A stretch of DNA of 64,000 nt from Marinomonas ushuaiensis DSM 15871 (GTDB lineage: Bacteria > Pseudomonadota > Gammaproteobacteria > Pseudomonadales > Marinomonadaceae). The notes below the pieces were generated by a model that ran no database searches, was not told the origin of the DNA, and worked only from the letters and a program-made list of their open reading frames with translations. Position 1 is the stretch's first letter. Every line of letters begins with the position of its first letter. Below, one piece after another: positions 28,058 through 37,416 of this stretch. The translations under genes were made by a program, and so were the position numbers. Location of the stretch: contig NZ_JAMB01000008.1 in NCBI RefSeq assembly GCF_000521805.1, positions 62,001-126,000 of the forward strand, written 5' to 3'.

Positions 28058-29512
28058 ATGGATACATTAACAAGCCAATACCAATCATCTGATTTCTTTG
28101 ATGAATTAATTGATGACAAAGGAGCCCCTAGAGCTCCTGCAAAACAACTTCTAGGATATTTAGACAGCCTTTCAGAAGAGGAATTAGAAAAACGTCGTAC
28201 AAACGCTGAAGTGACCATACAAGAAATGGGCATCAGTTTTACGGTTTATACAGAAGAAGGCAACATAGACAGAGCATGGCCCTTTGACATAGTGCCACGA
28301 ACCATACAAGCTTCCGATTGGAAAATCGCCGAAGCTGGCTTAAAACAACGCCTTACCGCGCTAAACCTTTTCATTAATGACCTTTACCACGATCAAAACG
28401 TCATCAAAGATGGCATCATTCCCGAACACATTATAAAGGACTCGAAGAACTTCAGACCAGAATGCGTTGGCGTGTCTCCTGCTTATGGCGTTTGGGCACA
28501 CATTTGCGGTACTGATTTGGTGCGCGATGAACACGGCGACTTTTACGTATTAGAAGATAATTTGCGCGTACCTTCTGGCGTATCTTATATGTTAGAAAAT
28601 CGAGCCATTACCAAACGCGTGTTACCTGAATTATTTGAAAACGAATCCATACTGCCAATTAATAATTACACCTCCCAATTATTTGACACCTTAGCTTCCC
28701 TATCCCCTAGAGACATAGAAAACCCTGAAATAGTGGTATTAACCCCAGGAATTTATAATTCGGCTTATTTCGAACATGCTTTTCTAGCTCAACAAATGGG
28801 TACTGAGTTGGTCGAGGGTAGCGACTTATATGTCGATACCGACGACTGCGTTTACATGAAAACCATCGATGGCCCTGAACGTGTCGACGTTATTTATCGT
28901 CGCATTGATGATTTATTTATTGATCCAGAAGTATTCGACAGCGAATCTGTTCTTGGTGTCGCGGGATTAATGCGTGCATGGCGCAGCGGCAATGTCGCTC
29001 TAGCAAATGCACCCGGTGCTGGTGTTGCCGATGACAAAGTTGTTTATGCTTATGTTCCTGAAATTATCCGTTACTACCTGAACGAAGAGCCTATTCTTAA
29101 AAACGTAGAAACCTTCCTATGTGATGATCCAGAACAACGTGCGTATGTATTGGAGAATCTGGATAAGTTAGTCGTCAAACCCGCTAATGAATCAGGTGGC
29201 TACGGTATGCTCGTTGGCCCACATTCAACGAAAAAAGAACAAGCGCTATTCGCTGAATTAATCACCAAACATCCTCGTAACTACATTGCTCAACCTACGT
29301 TAAAATTATCGACAGCCCCAACCTTGATTTCGAAAGGTGTTTTAGAACCACGTCATTTAGACCTTCGCCCTTTCATACTGCAAGCCAAGGATACATACGT
29401 CACCACAGGCGGTTTAACTCGCGTGGCAATGAAAAAAGGTTCCTTGGTCGTGAACTCGTCGCAAGGTGGTGGTAGCAAAGACACCTGGATCGTTGAAACG
29501 AAGGGGCAATAA
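28058..29512 (+). CDS. Circularly permuted ATP-grasp protein (DUF404/DUF407 type)
   Basis: A 484-residue soluble protein. The family is predicted to be a circularly permuted ATP-grasp ligase joining a carboxylate to an amine. Conserved points visible here are YVLEDNLRVPSGVSYMLENR (residues 163-182, with the acidic EDN), a VLTPGIYNSAYFEH segment, the VDVIYRRIDDLF block, the nucleotide lysine and glycine-rich loop VVKPANESGGYG (372-383), and the C-terminal NSSQGGGSKDTWI. No substrate is known for any close family member that I can name. The gene starts a five-gene unit; the alpha-E gene begins two bases after its stop. The 329-base gap upstream (27729-28057) presumably holds the promoter, but no clear element was found. 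Confidence 0.9.
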   Translation: MDTLTSQYQSSDFFDELIDDKGAPRAPAKQLLGYLDSLSEEELEKRRTNAEVTIQEMGISFTVYTEEGNIDRAWPFDIVPRTIQASDWKIAEAGLKQRLTALNLFINDLYHDQNVIKDGIIPEHIIKDSKNFRPECVGVSPAYGVWAHICGTDLVRDEHGDFYVLEDNLRVPSGVSYMLENRAITKRVLPELFENESILPINNYTSQLFDTLASLSPRDIENPEIVVLTPGIYNSAYFEHAFLAQQMGTELVEGSDLYVDTDDCVYMKTIDGPERVDVIYRRIDDLFIDPEVFDSESVLGVAGLMRAWRSGNVALANAPGAGVADDKVVYAYVPEIIRYYLNEEPILKNVETFLCDDPEQRAYVLENLDKLVVKPANESGGYGMLVGPHSTKKEQALFAELITKHPRNYIAQPTLKLSTAPTLISKGVLEPRHLDLRPFILQAKDTYVTTGGLTRVAMKKGSLVVNSSQGGGSKDTWIVETKGQ

Positions 29513-29514
29513 TC

Positions 29515-30459
29515 ATGTTATCTAGAGTCGCAGAACGCTTATATTGGAGCGCACGGTATTTGGAGCGCGTTGAAAACATTGCTCGTTTGGTCAGTGTGTA
29601 CGACGATTTATTATTCGACTTACCCAAAGACATTGAAGTGTCTTGGTATAACTTAATCGAAATACTCAGTGGTGAAGAGCTTTTCGAACAGCGTTACAAG
29701 GTTAAAGATGAACGCAATGTTGTAAAATTTTTATTGGCGGACGACACCAACGCCAATTCCATGCTGTCTTCACTTAAAATGGTTCGGGAAAACATCCGAA
29801 CAACTCGTGATGTGGTGCCTAAAGAAACCTGGGAGCTGATTAATGAGCTAGACTTATACGCTCAGAAAAACATCAAACAAGGCATTAACCGTTCAGAACG
29901 TCACCTTTTCTTGAACACCATCATTGAAGGCTGTCAAAAAATCATTGGCCTTTTTGCTGGCGCAATGAGTCGTGACTCCGGTTGGCATTTCTTGATTATG
30001 GGACGCTATCTTGAACGAGCTGACATGGGCACACGAATTCTAGATGCAGCGGTTTCCTTGATGTTGCAATCTGAACCAGAAGCCAGGATTCAGCTTGGGC
30101 AAGTAACTTGGTCAAAAGTCCTCAAATCTCAAAGCGCTTACTTCGATTACCGACGCACAGTAAGAACCTCAATCAATGGCGCGAAGGCAGCGACGTTTTT
30201 AATGAATGACCCTTGCTTCCCACGAAGCTTAGATTATTGTTTTGGCCAAATCAGTGAAGCAGCAAAAAAACTACCTCGTGCCGCACTAATTGTCACCCAA
30301 GCAAATAAAATTTTTGAATTTAAATACCCTCTTTTAAGTTCAGAAGATTTAAACGAAGACTTCCACAATCACCTTAACGAATTACAAATTGCCATTATTG
30401 AAATTAACCATAAGATCACCGAAAACTGGTTTCAATTTAGGCAAGGAGACGCTGAATGA
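29515..30459 (+). CDS. Alpha-E domain protein
   Basis: A 314-residue all-helical protein whose start LSRVAERLYWSARYLERVENIARL is the signature of the alpha-E family (Pfam 'Alpha-E', previously DUF403). The domain has no established activity and is nearly always encoded with, or fused to, circularly permuted ATP-grasp proteins, so it is inferred to be a partner of the preceding gene product. It starts two bases after the ATP-grasp stop and overlaps the next gene by four bases (ATGA), so all three are translationally coupled. Confidence 0.9.
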   Translation: MLSRVAERLYWSARYLERVENIARLVSVYDDLLFDLPKDIEVSWYNLIEILSGEELFEQRYKVKDERNVVKFLLADDTNANSMLSSLKMVRENIRTTRDVVPKETWELINELDLYAQKNIKQGINRSERHLFLNTIIEGCQKIIGLFAGAMSRDSGWHFLIMGRYLERADMGTRILDAAVSLMLQSEPEARIQLGQVTWSKVLKSQSAYFDYRRTVRTSINGAKAATFLMNDPCFPRSLDYCFGQISEAAKKLPRAALIVTQANKIFEFKYPLLSSEDLNEDFHNHLNELQIAIIEINHKITENWFQFRQGDAE

Positions 30460-33400
30460 CTATTAGAGTCGCAATACAGCACAAAACCACCTATGAGTTT
30501 GATCGCTTTGTTAACGTCGCGCCGCATGTTTTAAGGCTACAACCGGCGGCGCATTCTCGTACAAAAATTCATGATTACTCCTTAACTGTCTTGCCTGAAA
30601 AGCATTTCATTAACGTGCAACAAGATCCATTTGGGAATTTTCAAACCCGTTTAGTCTTCCCAGAAAAAACCAATAAACTTGAGTTTATGGTGGAAGTAAT
30701 TGCCGATATGACGGTCATTAATCCATTCGATTTCTTTGTGGAAAGCTACGCGGAAGAATTTCCTTTTGCCTATAAAAAGGAACTCAAAAAAGAACTAGAA
30801 CCCTATTTACAAGTGACTGAGTCTTGTCCGTTATTGGATAAATGGTTATCCACCGTTGATCGTAAAAGTACACCAACCAATGACTTTCTAGTGGCCATAA
30901 ACAGTCGACTAGCGGGTGATATTGGTTACGGCATTCGTTTAGAACCCGGTGTGCAAACTTGCGAAGAAACACTGACACTAAAGAAAGGCTCTTGTCGTGA
31001 CACCTCATGGCTACTCGTACAAATCCTCCGTAGCCTTGGTCTTGCGGCACGTTTTGCGTCTGGCTATTTGGTTCAACTTACCTCTGACGTAAAAGCGCTT
31101 GATGGCCCTTCCGGTCCGGAAGAAGATTTCACCGATTTACACGCATGGTGTGAAGTATTTTTACCGGGGGCTGGCTGGGTTGGTCTTGATCCAACGTCAG
31201 GTTTATTTGCAGGCGAAGGTCACATTCCACTGGCTTGTACACCAGAACCTGCTTCTGCGGCGCCTATTACAGGGTTAATAGACGAATGTGAATGTGAGTT
31301 CAGTTACAGCAATATCGTCACTCGAATTCATGAAGATCCTCGTGTCACTAAACCTTATGCAGAAGGCGAATGGGAAACCATTAAAGCCCTCGGCTTTGCG
31401 GTAGACAAACAACTTGAAGAAGGCGATGTACGCTTAACCATGGGTGGCGAACCAACCTTTGTGTCCATTGATGATATGGATTCTGAGCAATGGAATACGG
31501 GGGCTCTAGGTACAGAAAAACTCAAACTTGCCAAAGACTTACTGTTAAAAATGAAACAAGAATTTGGTGCCAATGGCTTACTCCATTATGGACAAGGCAA
31601 ATGGTATCCGGGCGAAGAAGTTCCGCGCTGGGCATTAGGTTGCTTCTGGCGTACGGATGGTGTCGCACTGTGGAATGATACAAAATATTTAGCCCGCGTT
31701 GATGCCAATTACAAACACACAATCAAAGACGCAGAAGCCTTCGGAACCTTGCTGTGTGAGCGACTCAGTCTCGACAAGCAGTATCTTCAAAGCACTTATG
31801 AAGACACCTTGTATTATTTATGGATGGAGCAATCTCTTCCTGCTGACGTTGACCCAACGAAAGCGGATTTAAACGATGATTTAGAACGACGCCGTCTTGC
31901 AAAACTACTGAACCGTGGCCTCAGCACAACAACAGGTTATGTCTTGCCATTAGAGTTCAATGGTCATGATGCGACATGGAAAAGCTCACTTTGGCCCATG
32001 CGCAGTGACGTCATCACTCTAATACCGGGTGATAGTCCAATGGGTTATCGTTTGCCATTAAATTCATTGCCTGTCGTTGCAGAAGAAGACCGTATTCCTG
32101 AGCGTGACCCTTTTGACCCACGCCAACCACTAGCAAACAAAACAGAAGAAGCAAACTCTTCGGCATCGGACAGTGTCGCCAAACAACATATTGCCAATGC
32201 TAAGAAACCTAAAGAAGCGGCCATAGCAACTGAAAAGGCACTAAAAAATATCATTCGAACGTCTTTGTGCATTGAACCAAGAGACGGACGTTTGCATATT
32301 TTCATGCCGCCGATGACGCATCTTGAGCATTTTGTCACTCTGTTAGAACACATGGAATACGTCGCTAAAACATTAGACCTTCCTATTGTGATCGAAGGAT
32401 ACGAGCCACCAAAAGATCCTCGTTTACAGAAATTTTTGATCACACCAGATCCAGGTGTCATTGAAGTAAATATCCATCCGGCAGCCAGCTGGAAGGAGCT
32501 GGTTCACAATACAGAAACACTTTATCACCAAGCTTACTTATCTCGCCTTGGTGCAGAAAAATTCATGCTCGATGGCAGACACACAGGAACCGGTGGCGGT
32601 AATCACGTCACTCTTGGTGGACGAACACCAGCCGACAGCCCTTTGTTACGTCGTCCTGAATTACTGCAAAGTTTAGTGACTTTTTGGCAACACCATCCGG
32701 GCTTATCTTACCTTTTCTCAGGTATGTTTATTGGTCCAACCAGCCAAGCACCGCGTCCAGACGAAGGCCGAGATGAAGCCTTATACGAAATGGAGATTGC
32801 CTTCCAAAACATGCCTGAAGGCTTAGTCGACGAACCTTGGCTAGCGGATCGACTGATGCGCAATTTATTGGTCGATATCACTGGCAACACACATAGATCA
32901 GAATTTTGTATCGATAAACTTTATGCGGCTGGCAGCGCCAGTGGTCGACAAGGCTTACTAGAGTTTCGTGGTTTTGAAATGCCGCCACATCCGCACATGT
33001 CACTTGTGCAGATGTTGCTACTTCGTTGCTTGGTCGCTCGTTTTTGGAAAGAACCCTATAAAAAACCATTAGTTCGTTGGGGCACGAGTTTGCATGACAA
33101 ATTCATGCTGCCGCATTTCGTTTGGCAAGATGTCAAAGAAGTGGTTTTGGATTTACAACGTCACGGTTTCCCATTCAAACTCGAATGGCTTGCTCCTTTT
33201 GAAGAGTTTCGTTTCCCTCATTATGGTCGTAAGAAAATCGACGACATGGAAATCGAACTGCGCTGGGCTATCGAGCCTTGGCATGTTCTTGGAGAAGAAA
33301 TAACAGGGTCAGGCACAGCACGTTATGTTGATTCATCCGTAGAGCGATTACAGGTCAAACTATCAGGTTTAACGGAAGGTCGATACGTGTTGAGCTGTAA

Positions 33401-33830
33401 TGGTCGTCGAGTGCCAATTCGATCAACAGGACGTAAAGGCGAGTTTGTCGGCGCGGTACGCTATAAAGCATGGGCGCCGCCATCTGCATTACATCCTACT
33501 CTTGGTATAGACGCGCCATTAGTATTTGACCTAATCGATACATGGAATGGCTTGTCCATTGGCGGTTGTACTTATCATGTAACGCATCCAGGTGGTCGAA
33601 CCTATGACAATGTACCGGTTAACAGTAATGAGGCCGAAGCTCGCCGCGTAAACCGTTTTTGGGATCATGGTTTTACCCAAGGCACCTTGTCTCCGGCTTC
33701 GATATTTAGTGAATTAGCTCCTTTTCATGAAAATGGTAAAGAGTCTCGTCCAATGTCACCACCAGCGGAAGAACCAATGAATGAATATCCGCATACATTA
33801 GACCTAAGGAAGAAGTATAATGTTCTCTAA
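30456..33830 (+). CDS. Transglutaminase-fold protein fused to a DUF2126 putative amidoligase
   Basis: An 1124-residue two-part protein. Residues 1-85 are the bacterial transglutaminase N-terminal beta domain (IQHKTTYEFDRFVNVAPHVL). The papain-like core carries a full Cys180-His229-Asp245 triad (KKGSCRDTSW, DLHAWCEVF, GLDPTSG); bacterial members are predicted peptidases or amidases. Residues about 300-1124 match DUF2126, which Pfam names a putative amidoligase related to the glutamine-synthetase fold; LTMGGEPTFVS, GTGGGNHVTLGG and FRGFEMPPHPHMS are candidate nucleotide and metal-binding loops. One polypeptide thus pairs a predicted bond-cleaving and a predicted bond-making domain. No signal peptide is evident. 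Confidence 0.9.
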   Translation: MTIRVAIQHKTTYEFDRFVNVAPHVLRLQPAAHSRTKIHDYSLTVLPEKHFINVQQDPFGNFQTRLVFPEKTNKLEFMVEVIADMTVINPFDFFVESYAEEFPFAYKKELKKELEPYLQVTESCPLLDKWLSTVDRKSTPTNDFLVAINSRLAGDIGYGIRLEPGVQTCEETLTLKKGSCRDTSWLLVQILRSLGLAARFASGYLVQLTSDVKALDGPSGPEEDFTDLHAWCEVFLPGAGWVGLDPTSGLFAGEGHIPLACTPEPASAAPITGLIDECECEFSYSNIVTRIHEDPRVTKPYAEGEWETIKALGFAVDKQLEEGDVRLTMGGEPTFVSIDDMDSEQWNTGALGTEKLKLAKDLLLKMKQEFGANGLLHYGQGKWYPGEEVPRWALGCFWRTDGVALWNDTKYLARVDANYKHTIKDAEAFGTLLCERLSLDKQYLQSTYEDTLYYLWMEQSLPADVDPTKADLNDDLERRRLAKLLNRGLSTTTGYVLPLEFNGHDATWKSSLWPMRSDVITLIPGDSPMGYRLPLNSLPVVAEEDRIPERDPFDPRQPLANKTEEANSSASDSVAKQHIANAKKPKEAAIATEKALKNIIRTSLCIEPRDGRLHIFMPPMTHLEHFVTLLEHMEYVAKTLDLPIVIEGYEPPKDPRLQKFLITPDPGVIEVNIHPAASWKELVHNTETLYHQAYLSRLGAEKFMLDGRHTGTGGGNHVTLGGRTPADSPLLRRPELLQSLVTFWQHHPGLSYLFSGMFIGPTSQAPRPDEGRDEALYEMEIAFQNMPEGLVDEPWLADRLMRNLLVDITGNTHRSEFCIDKLYAAGSASGRQGLLEFRGFEMPPHPHMSLVQMLLLRCLVARFWKEPYKKPLVRWGTSLHDKFMLPHFVWQDVKEVVLDLQRHGFPFKLEWLAPFEEFRFPHYGRKKIDDMEIELRWAIEPWHVLGEEITGSGTARYVDSSVERLQVKLSGLTEGRYVLSCNGRRVPIRSTGRKGEFVGAVRYKAWAPPSALHPTLGIDAPLVFDLIDTWNGLSIGGCTYHVTHPGGRTYDNVPVNSNEAEARRVNRFWDHGFTQGTLSPASIFSELAPFHENGKESRPMSPPAEEPMNEYPHTLDLRKKYNVL

Positions 33831-33857
33831 TATTTAATTTTTAGGCACAAGCACATT

Positions 33858-36437
33858 ATGCAATTTCAATCAGGTAACTTTGTAACGTCGGTTATGGATG
33901 AAAAACCGACGTTATCTTCCGCCTATGACACACCGATGAACGCTTATGATGAAGCCTTCACGGAAGATCGCCAGCCGCGAGAGCACTGGAAATCGCTACT
34001 ACAAAGCATGGGCAACCTGAACAGCGAAGAAATGCTCGATCGACAACGTCGAGCCCAGCGTATTCTTCGCGAAGACGGTGCAACGTATAATTTAACCAGC
34101 GACCCACTGACTCCTAGTGTTTGGTCGTTGGATCTTATGCCAAATATCATTCCAACAGACGAATGGATCAATATTGAACAAGGTCTAACGCAACGTTCAA
34201 CTTTATTTGATCTCATACTCAAAGACATTTATGGCCCACAAGAGCTACTCAAAAGTGGCATTATCCCTTCAGAAATAATTTTTAGTCATCCCGGTTTTTT
34301 ACGTCAATGTCACGGAATAACGGTTCCTGGTAAACACGACCTATTGTTACATGCAGTGGATTTGGTTCGTGGCCCATCAGGCCAATTCCAAATCATTGGC
34401 GATCGAACTCAAGCTCCTCACGGTGCAGGTTACGCATTAGAAAACCGCACGGTTGTTTCTCGTGTTATTCCGAACAGTTTTAGAGAAAACCAAGTACGTC
34501 GACTTGCTGGCTTTTTCCAGTCATTTAAAAACATGCTGTCGACTCTCGCATGTGAATGGACCGACACACCGCGCATCGTCATGCTTACTCCTGGAGCCTT
34601 AAGCAGCACGTATTTTGAACAAGCCTACCTTTCCAACTATCTTGGTTTTCCGTTGGTTCAAGGCAGTGATTTAACTGTCAGAAACGGTGCAGTTTGGATG
34701 AAGTCTTTAAATGGTTTGGCTCGCGTTGATGTCATTTTACGTCGCGTTGACGACGTTTATTGCGATCAAGCAGAACTAAAAGCCGACTCTTTTCTTGGCG
34801 TACCCGGGTTGTTAGAAGTGGTTCGCGCAGGCAATGTCGTATTAGCGAATCCGTTAGGCAGTGGCGTTTTAGAAGCGCCTGCTTTGGTGAAATATTTGCC
34901 CGCGATCAGTGACTTCTTAATGGGCGAGCAACTCACCTTACCTTCTGTTTCTTCTTGGTGGTGTGGAGACAAGGCGGATTTGGCTTATGTTATTTCAAAC
35001 ATCAGCAACTTAATTATCAAACCAGCGATTCGTCGCCATGACAGTAATAGCATTTACGGTCATCTGTTAACGACAGAACAAAAATCGGACACCATAGAAA
35101 AAATCAAAAAGCGCCCTCACCTTTATGTGGCTCAAAGTTATATTCCGGGTTCTATGGCTCCAATTTGGCTTGATGGAAAAACGCAAGCGAGACCAAGCTT
35201 ATTACGTGCTTTCACCGTTGCAAATCCAACGAGCTACACCGTTATGCCAGGAGGATTATCCCGCGCGGGGGAATCTGCGAAAGAAACCATCGTTTCTAAT
35301 ATTTCGACCTCCAAATCAAAAGACACTTGGGTAATAGCGGCAGAACCTGAAGAACAAACAACAGGTACTGCAGAGCAAATACTACTTCAAGATGAAGCGC
35401 TACAAGCGAATTTACCAAGTCGAGTCGTTGAGAATCTATTCTGGATGGGACGTTATGCGGAACGTGCTGAAGTCAGCATGCGTTTACTGCGAACCATTTT
35501 TAAACAAATGAATGGTATCGACCCATTGCCAGATGAAAGTCGACGCACACTTCTAGAAATGGCCTCAATCCAAACTGGCTGCTTACCTGGCTTTATGGAA
35601 GCCGATGAAGAGTTGCTTGCCAATCCTGAAGAGGAATTGGTTGCCATTATTACCGATGGCAACCGTGCAGGATCAATAAAAGCCAACTTACAAGCGATGC
35701 TCAGTTGTGGCGAGCAAGTAAAGGAAATGCTTTCCGCCGACACCCGAATCATCATTAATGAATTACGGGATCATATTCACGAGTTAGATCGCGCCTACCT
35801 GAATGGCTTGCCATCAGCGCCCGAAGAATCACTAGACAGTTTGGTGACATCCTTGCTCGCTTTATCTGGTTTAAATCACGAAAGCATGTTGCGCGGGCTT
35901 GATTGGACCTTCCAAGAAATTGGTCGCCGAACCGAACGCGCTTTACAAACAGCAACGCTGCTTCGTTCCGCTCTCACCAAACCTTTATCATCGGTTCCTC
36001 AGCAACAAATTCTCGAATCGGTTTTACTCAGCGTGGAAGCGTTAATTTCATTCCGCCGTCGTTATCGTAATCGAGCTCGTGTGGCTTATGGATTGGATTT
36101 ACTGATGATCGATGGCACCAATCCTCGCTCATTGCTTTATCAGGTAGAACAATTGCGTAAGTACATTAAAGAACTACCGAGAAACCAAACAACAAGAGCG
36201 GGTTTGAGTCCTGAAAATAAGATTATTATCAAATCGCTTAATGACATTCAGCTTGCCGATTTAGAAGCTCTTGCCAAGGTCGATGAAGATTCAAACAGTC
36301 GCTTATCTTTAGAGCAACTAATGACCGAATTACTAGAACAGCTGGAACAATTTACTGTTTTGATCAGTGAGAAGTATTTTGACCATACTGCTGGCCCTCA
36401 ATCGTTAATAAAAGCCATTGAGGAGACCGACCTATGA
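33858..36437 (+). CDS. Fused circularly permuted ATP-grasp and alpha-E protein
   Basis: An 859-residue natural fusion of the two proteins encoded separately at 28058-30459. Residues 1-510 are ATP-grasp-like and residues about 515-859 are alpha-E (SRVVENLFWMGRYAERAEVS). Compared with the stand-alone paralogue, two catalytic stretches differ: EDN becomes GDR (residues 181-183), and the glycine-rich loop after the nucleotide Lys388 lacks the SGGYG sequence (IKPAIRRHDSNSIYG). This half may therefore be a non-catalytic partner or use a different chemistry. It overlaps the next gene by four bases. Confidence 0.9.
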   Translation: MQFQSGNFVTSVMDEKPTLSSAYDTPMNAYDEAFTEDRQPREHWKSLLQSMGNLNSEEMLDRQRRAQRILREDGATYNLTSDPLTPSVWSLDLMPNIIPTDEWINIEQGLTQRSTLFDLILKDIYGPQELLKSGIIPSEIIFSHPGFLRQCHGITVPGKHDLLLHAVDLVRGPSGQFQIIGDRTQAPHGAGYALENRTVVSRVIPNSFRENQVRRLAGFFQSFKNMLSTLACEWTDTPRIVMLTPGALSSTYFEQAYLSNYLGFPLVQGSDLTVRNGAVWMKSLNGLARVDVILRRVDDVYCDQAELKADSFLGVPGLLEVVRAGNVVLANPLGSGVLEAPALVKYLPAISDFLMGEQLTLPSVSSWWCGDKADLAYVISNISNLIIKPAIRRHDSNSIYGHLLTTEQKSDTIEKIKKRPHLYVAQSYIPGSMAPIWLDGKTQARPSLLRAFTVANPTSYTVMPGGLSRAGESAKETIVSNISTSKSKDTWVIAAEPEEQTTGTAEQILLQDEALQANLPSRVVENLFWMGRYAERAEVSMRLLRTIFKQMNGIDPLPDESRRTLLEMASIQTGCLPGFMEADEELLANPEEELVAIITDGNRAGSIKANLQAMLSCGEQVKEMLSADTRIIINELRDHIHELDRAYLNGLPSAPEESLDSLVTSLLALSGLNHESMLRGLDWTFQEIGRRTERALQTATLLRSALTKPLSSVPQQQILESVLLSVEALISFRRRYRNRARVAYGLDLLMIDGTNPRSLLYQVEQLRKYIKELPRNQTTRAGLSPENKIIIKSLNDIQLADLEALAKVDEDSNSRLSLEQLMTELLEQLEQFTVLISEKYFDHTAGPQSLIKAIEETDL

Positions 36438-37315
36438 AGTATCGCGTCCGCCACATAACAGAATACACTTATGGCGCGCCGGTTAGCCTATGCTACAACA
36501 TGGCTCACTTGCTACCAAGAGACACGAAAAACCAGCAGTGCACCAATCACAAAATTCAAATTAATCCGCCGCCAGTTTATCAGAACGACGGCGAAGATTA
36601 CTTTGGGAATCAGACCTTTTATTTTTCTATTCAAGAAGCCCATAAAAAAATGGTTGTGGATGTCACAACAGACTTCTACATAACACCATTAAATGTGCTT
36701 GAACTGCCCACACAAAGCACCATAACCTGTGGCGAATTACGCTCATTATTGGAAGAGCCGAACACACCTGAATTACGCATGGCAAAAGAGTATTTATTAG
36801 ACTCGCCTCAAATACGTCATTCTGAAGAGCTAAAAGCTTACGCTGAAAGCACTTTTGTTGATAACAAACCCGTTTTACAAGCTGCACTAACTTTCACTCA
36901 TAAAATTTTTACTGAGTTCAAATTTGACCCACATACCACAACCGTTGCGACGCCACTTGAACAAGTACTCGAACAACGCAGTGGCGTCTGCCAAGACTTT
37001 GCCCATTTAGCGATTGGCTGCTTACGCTCTGTTGGAATTCCAGCCCGCTATATGAGTGGCTACCTAGAAACCTTACCGCCACCGGGACAAGAAAAATTAG
37101 TTGGCGCAGATGCTTCCCATGCTTGGTTTGCCATTTTCGTTCCGGAACTAGGTTGGATTGAATTTGACCCAACTAATGATTTGATGCCAAGTGATCAGCA
37201 TATTGTGACCGCTTGGGGACGAGATTATTCTGATGTCACACCGTTGCAGGGAGTTATCTTTGAAGGCGGTGGATCACAGCAGTTAGCGGTCTCCGTGGAC
37301 GTAAAAAGAATCTAG
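36434..37315 (+). CDS. Transglutaminase-fold protease-like protein
   Basis: A 293-residue protein with the bacterial transglutaminase N-terminal domain (YRVRHITEYTYGAPVSLCYN) and a complete triad Cys186-His229-Asp245 (RSGVCQDFAH, DASHAWFAIF, IEFDPTND). The triad has almost the same spacing as in the larger paralogue at 30456. It lacks DUF2126 and any signal peptide. It closes the five-gene cluster; rhlE follows after 101 bases with its own start region. The Anbu proteasome-like peptidase that often accompanies such clusters is not in this window. Confidence 0.9.
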   Translation: MKYRVRHITEYTYGAPVSLCYNMAHLLPRDTKNQQCTNHKIQINPPPVYQNDGEDYFGNQTFYFSIQEAHKKMVVDVTTDFYITPLNVLELPTQSTITCGELRSLLEEPNTPELRMAKEYLLDSPQIRHSEELKAYAESTFVDNKPVLQAALTFTHKIFTEFKFDPHTTTVATPLEQVLEQRSGVCQDFAHLAIGCLRSVGIPARYMSGYLETLPPPGQEKLVGADASHAWFAIFVPELGWIEFDPTNDLMPSDQHIVTAWGRDYSDVTPLQGVIFEGGGSQQLAVSVDVKRI

Positions 37316-37416
37316 CTTGATAGTATGTAGAGCCGATATAGGGTAAGCTTCGCACAATTATTGCATACCTGATCGATCAGCTTTGCACCCGCCTTTGATA
37401 AAACATGAGAACATCT

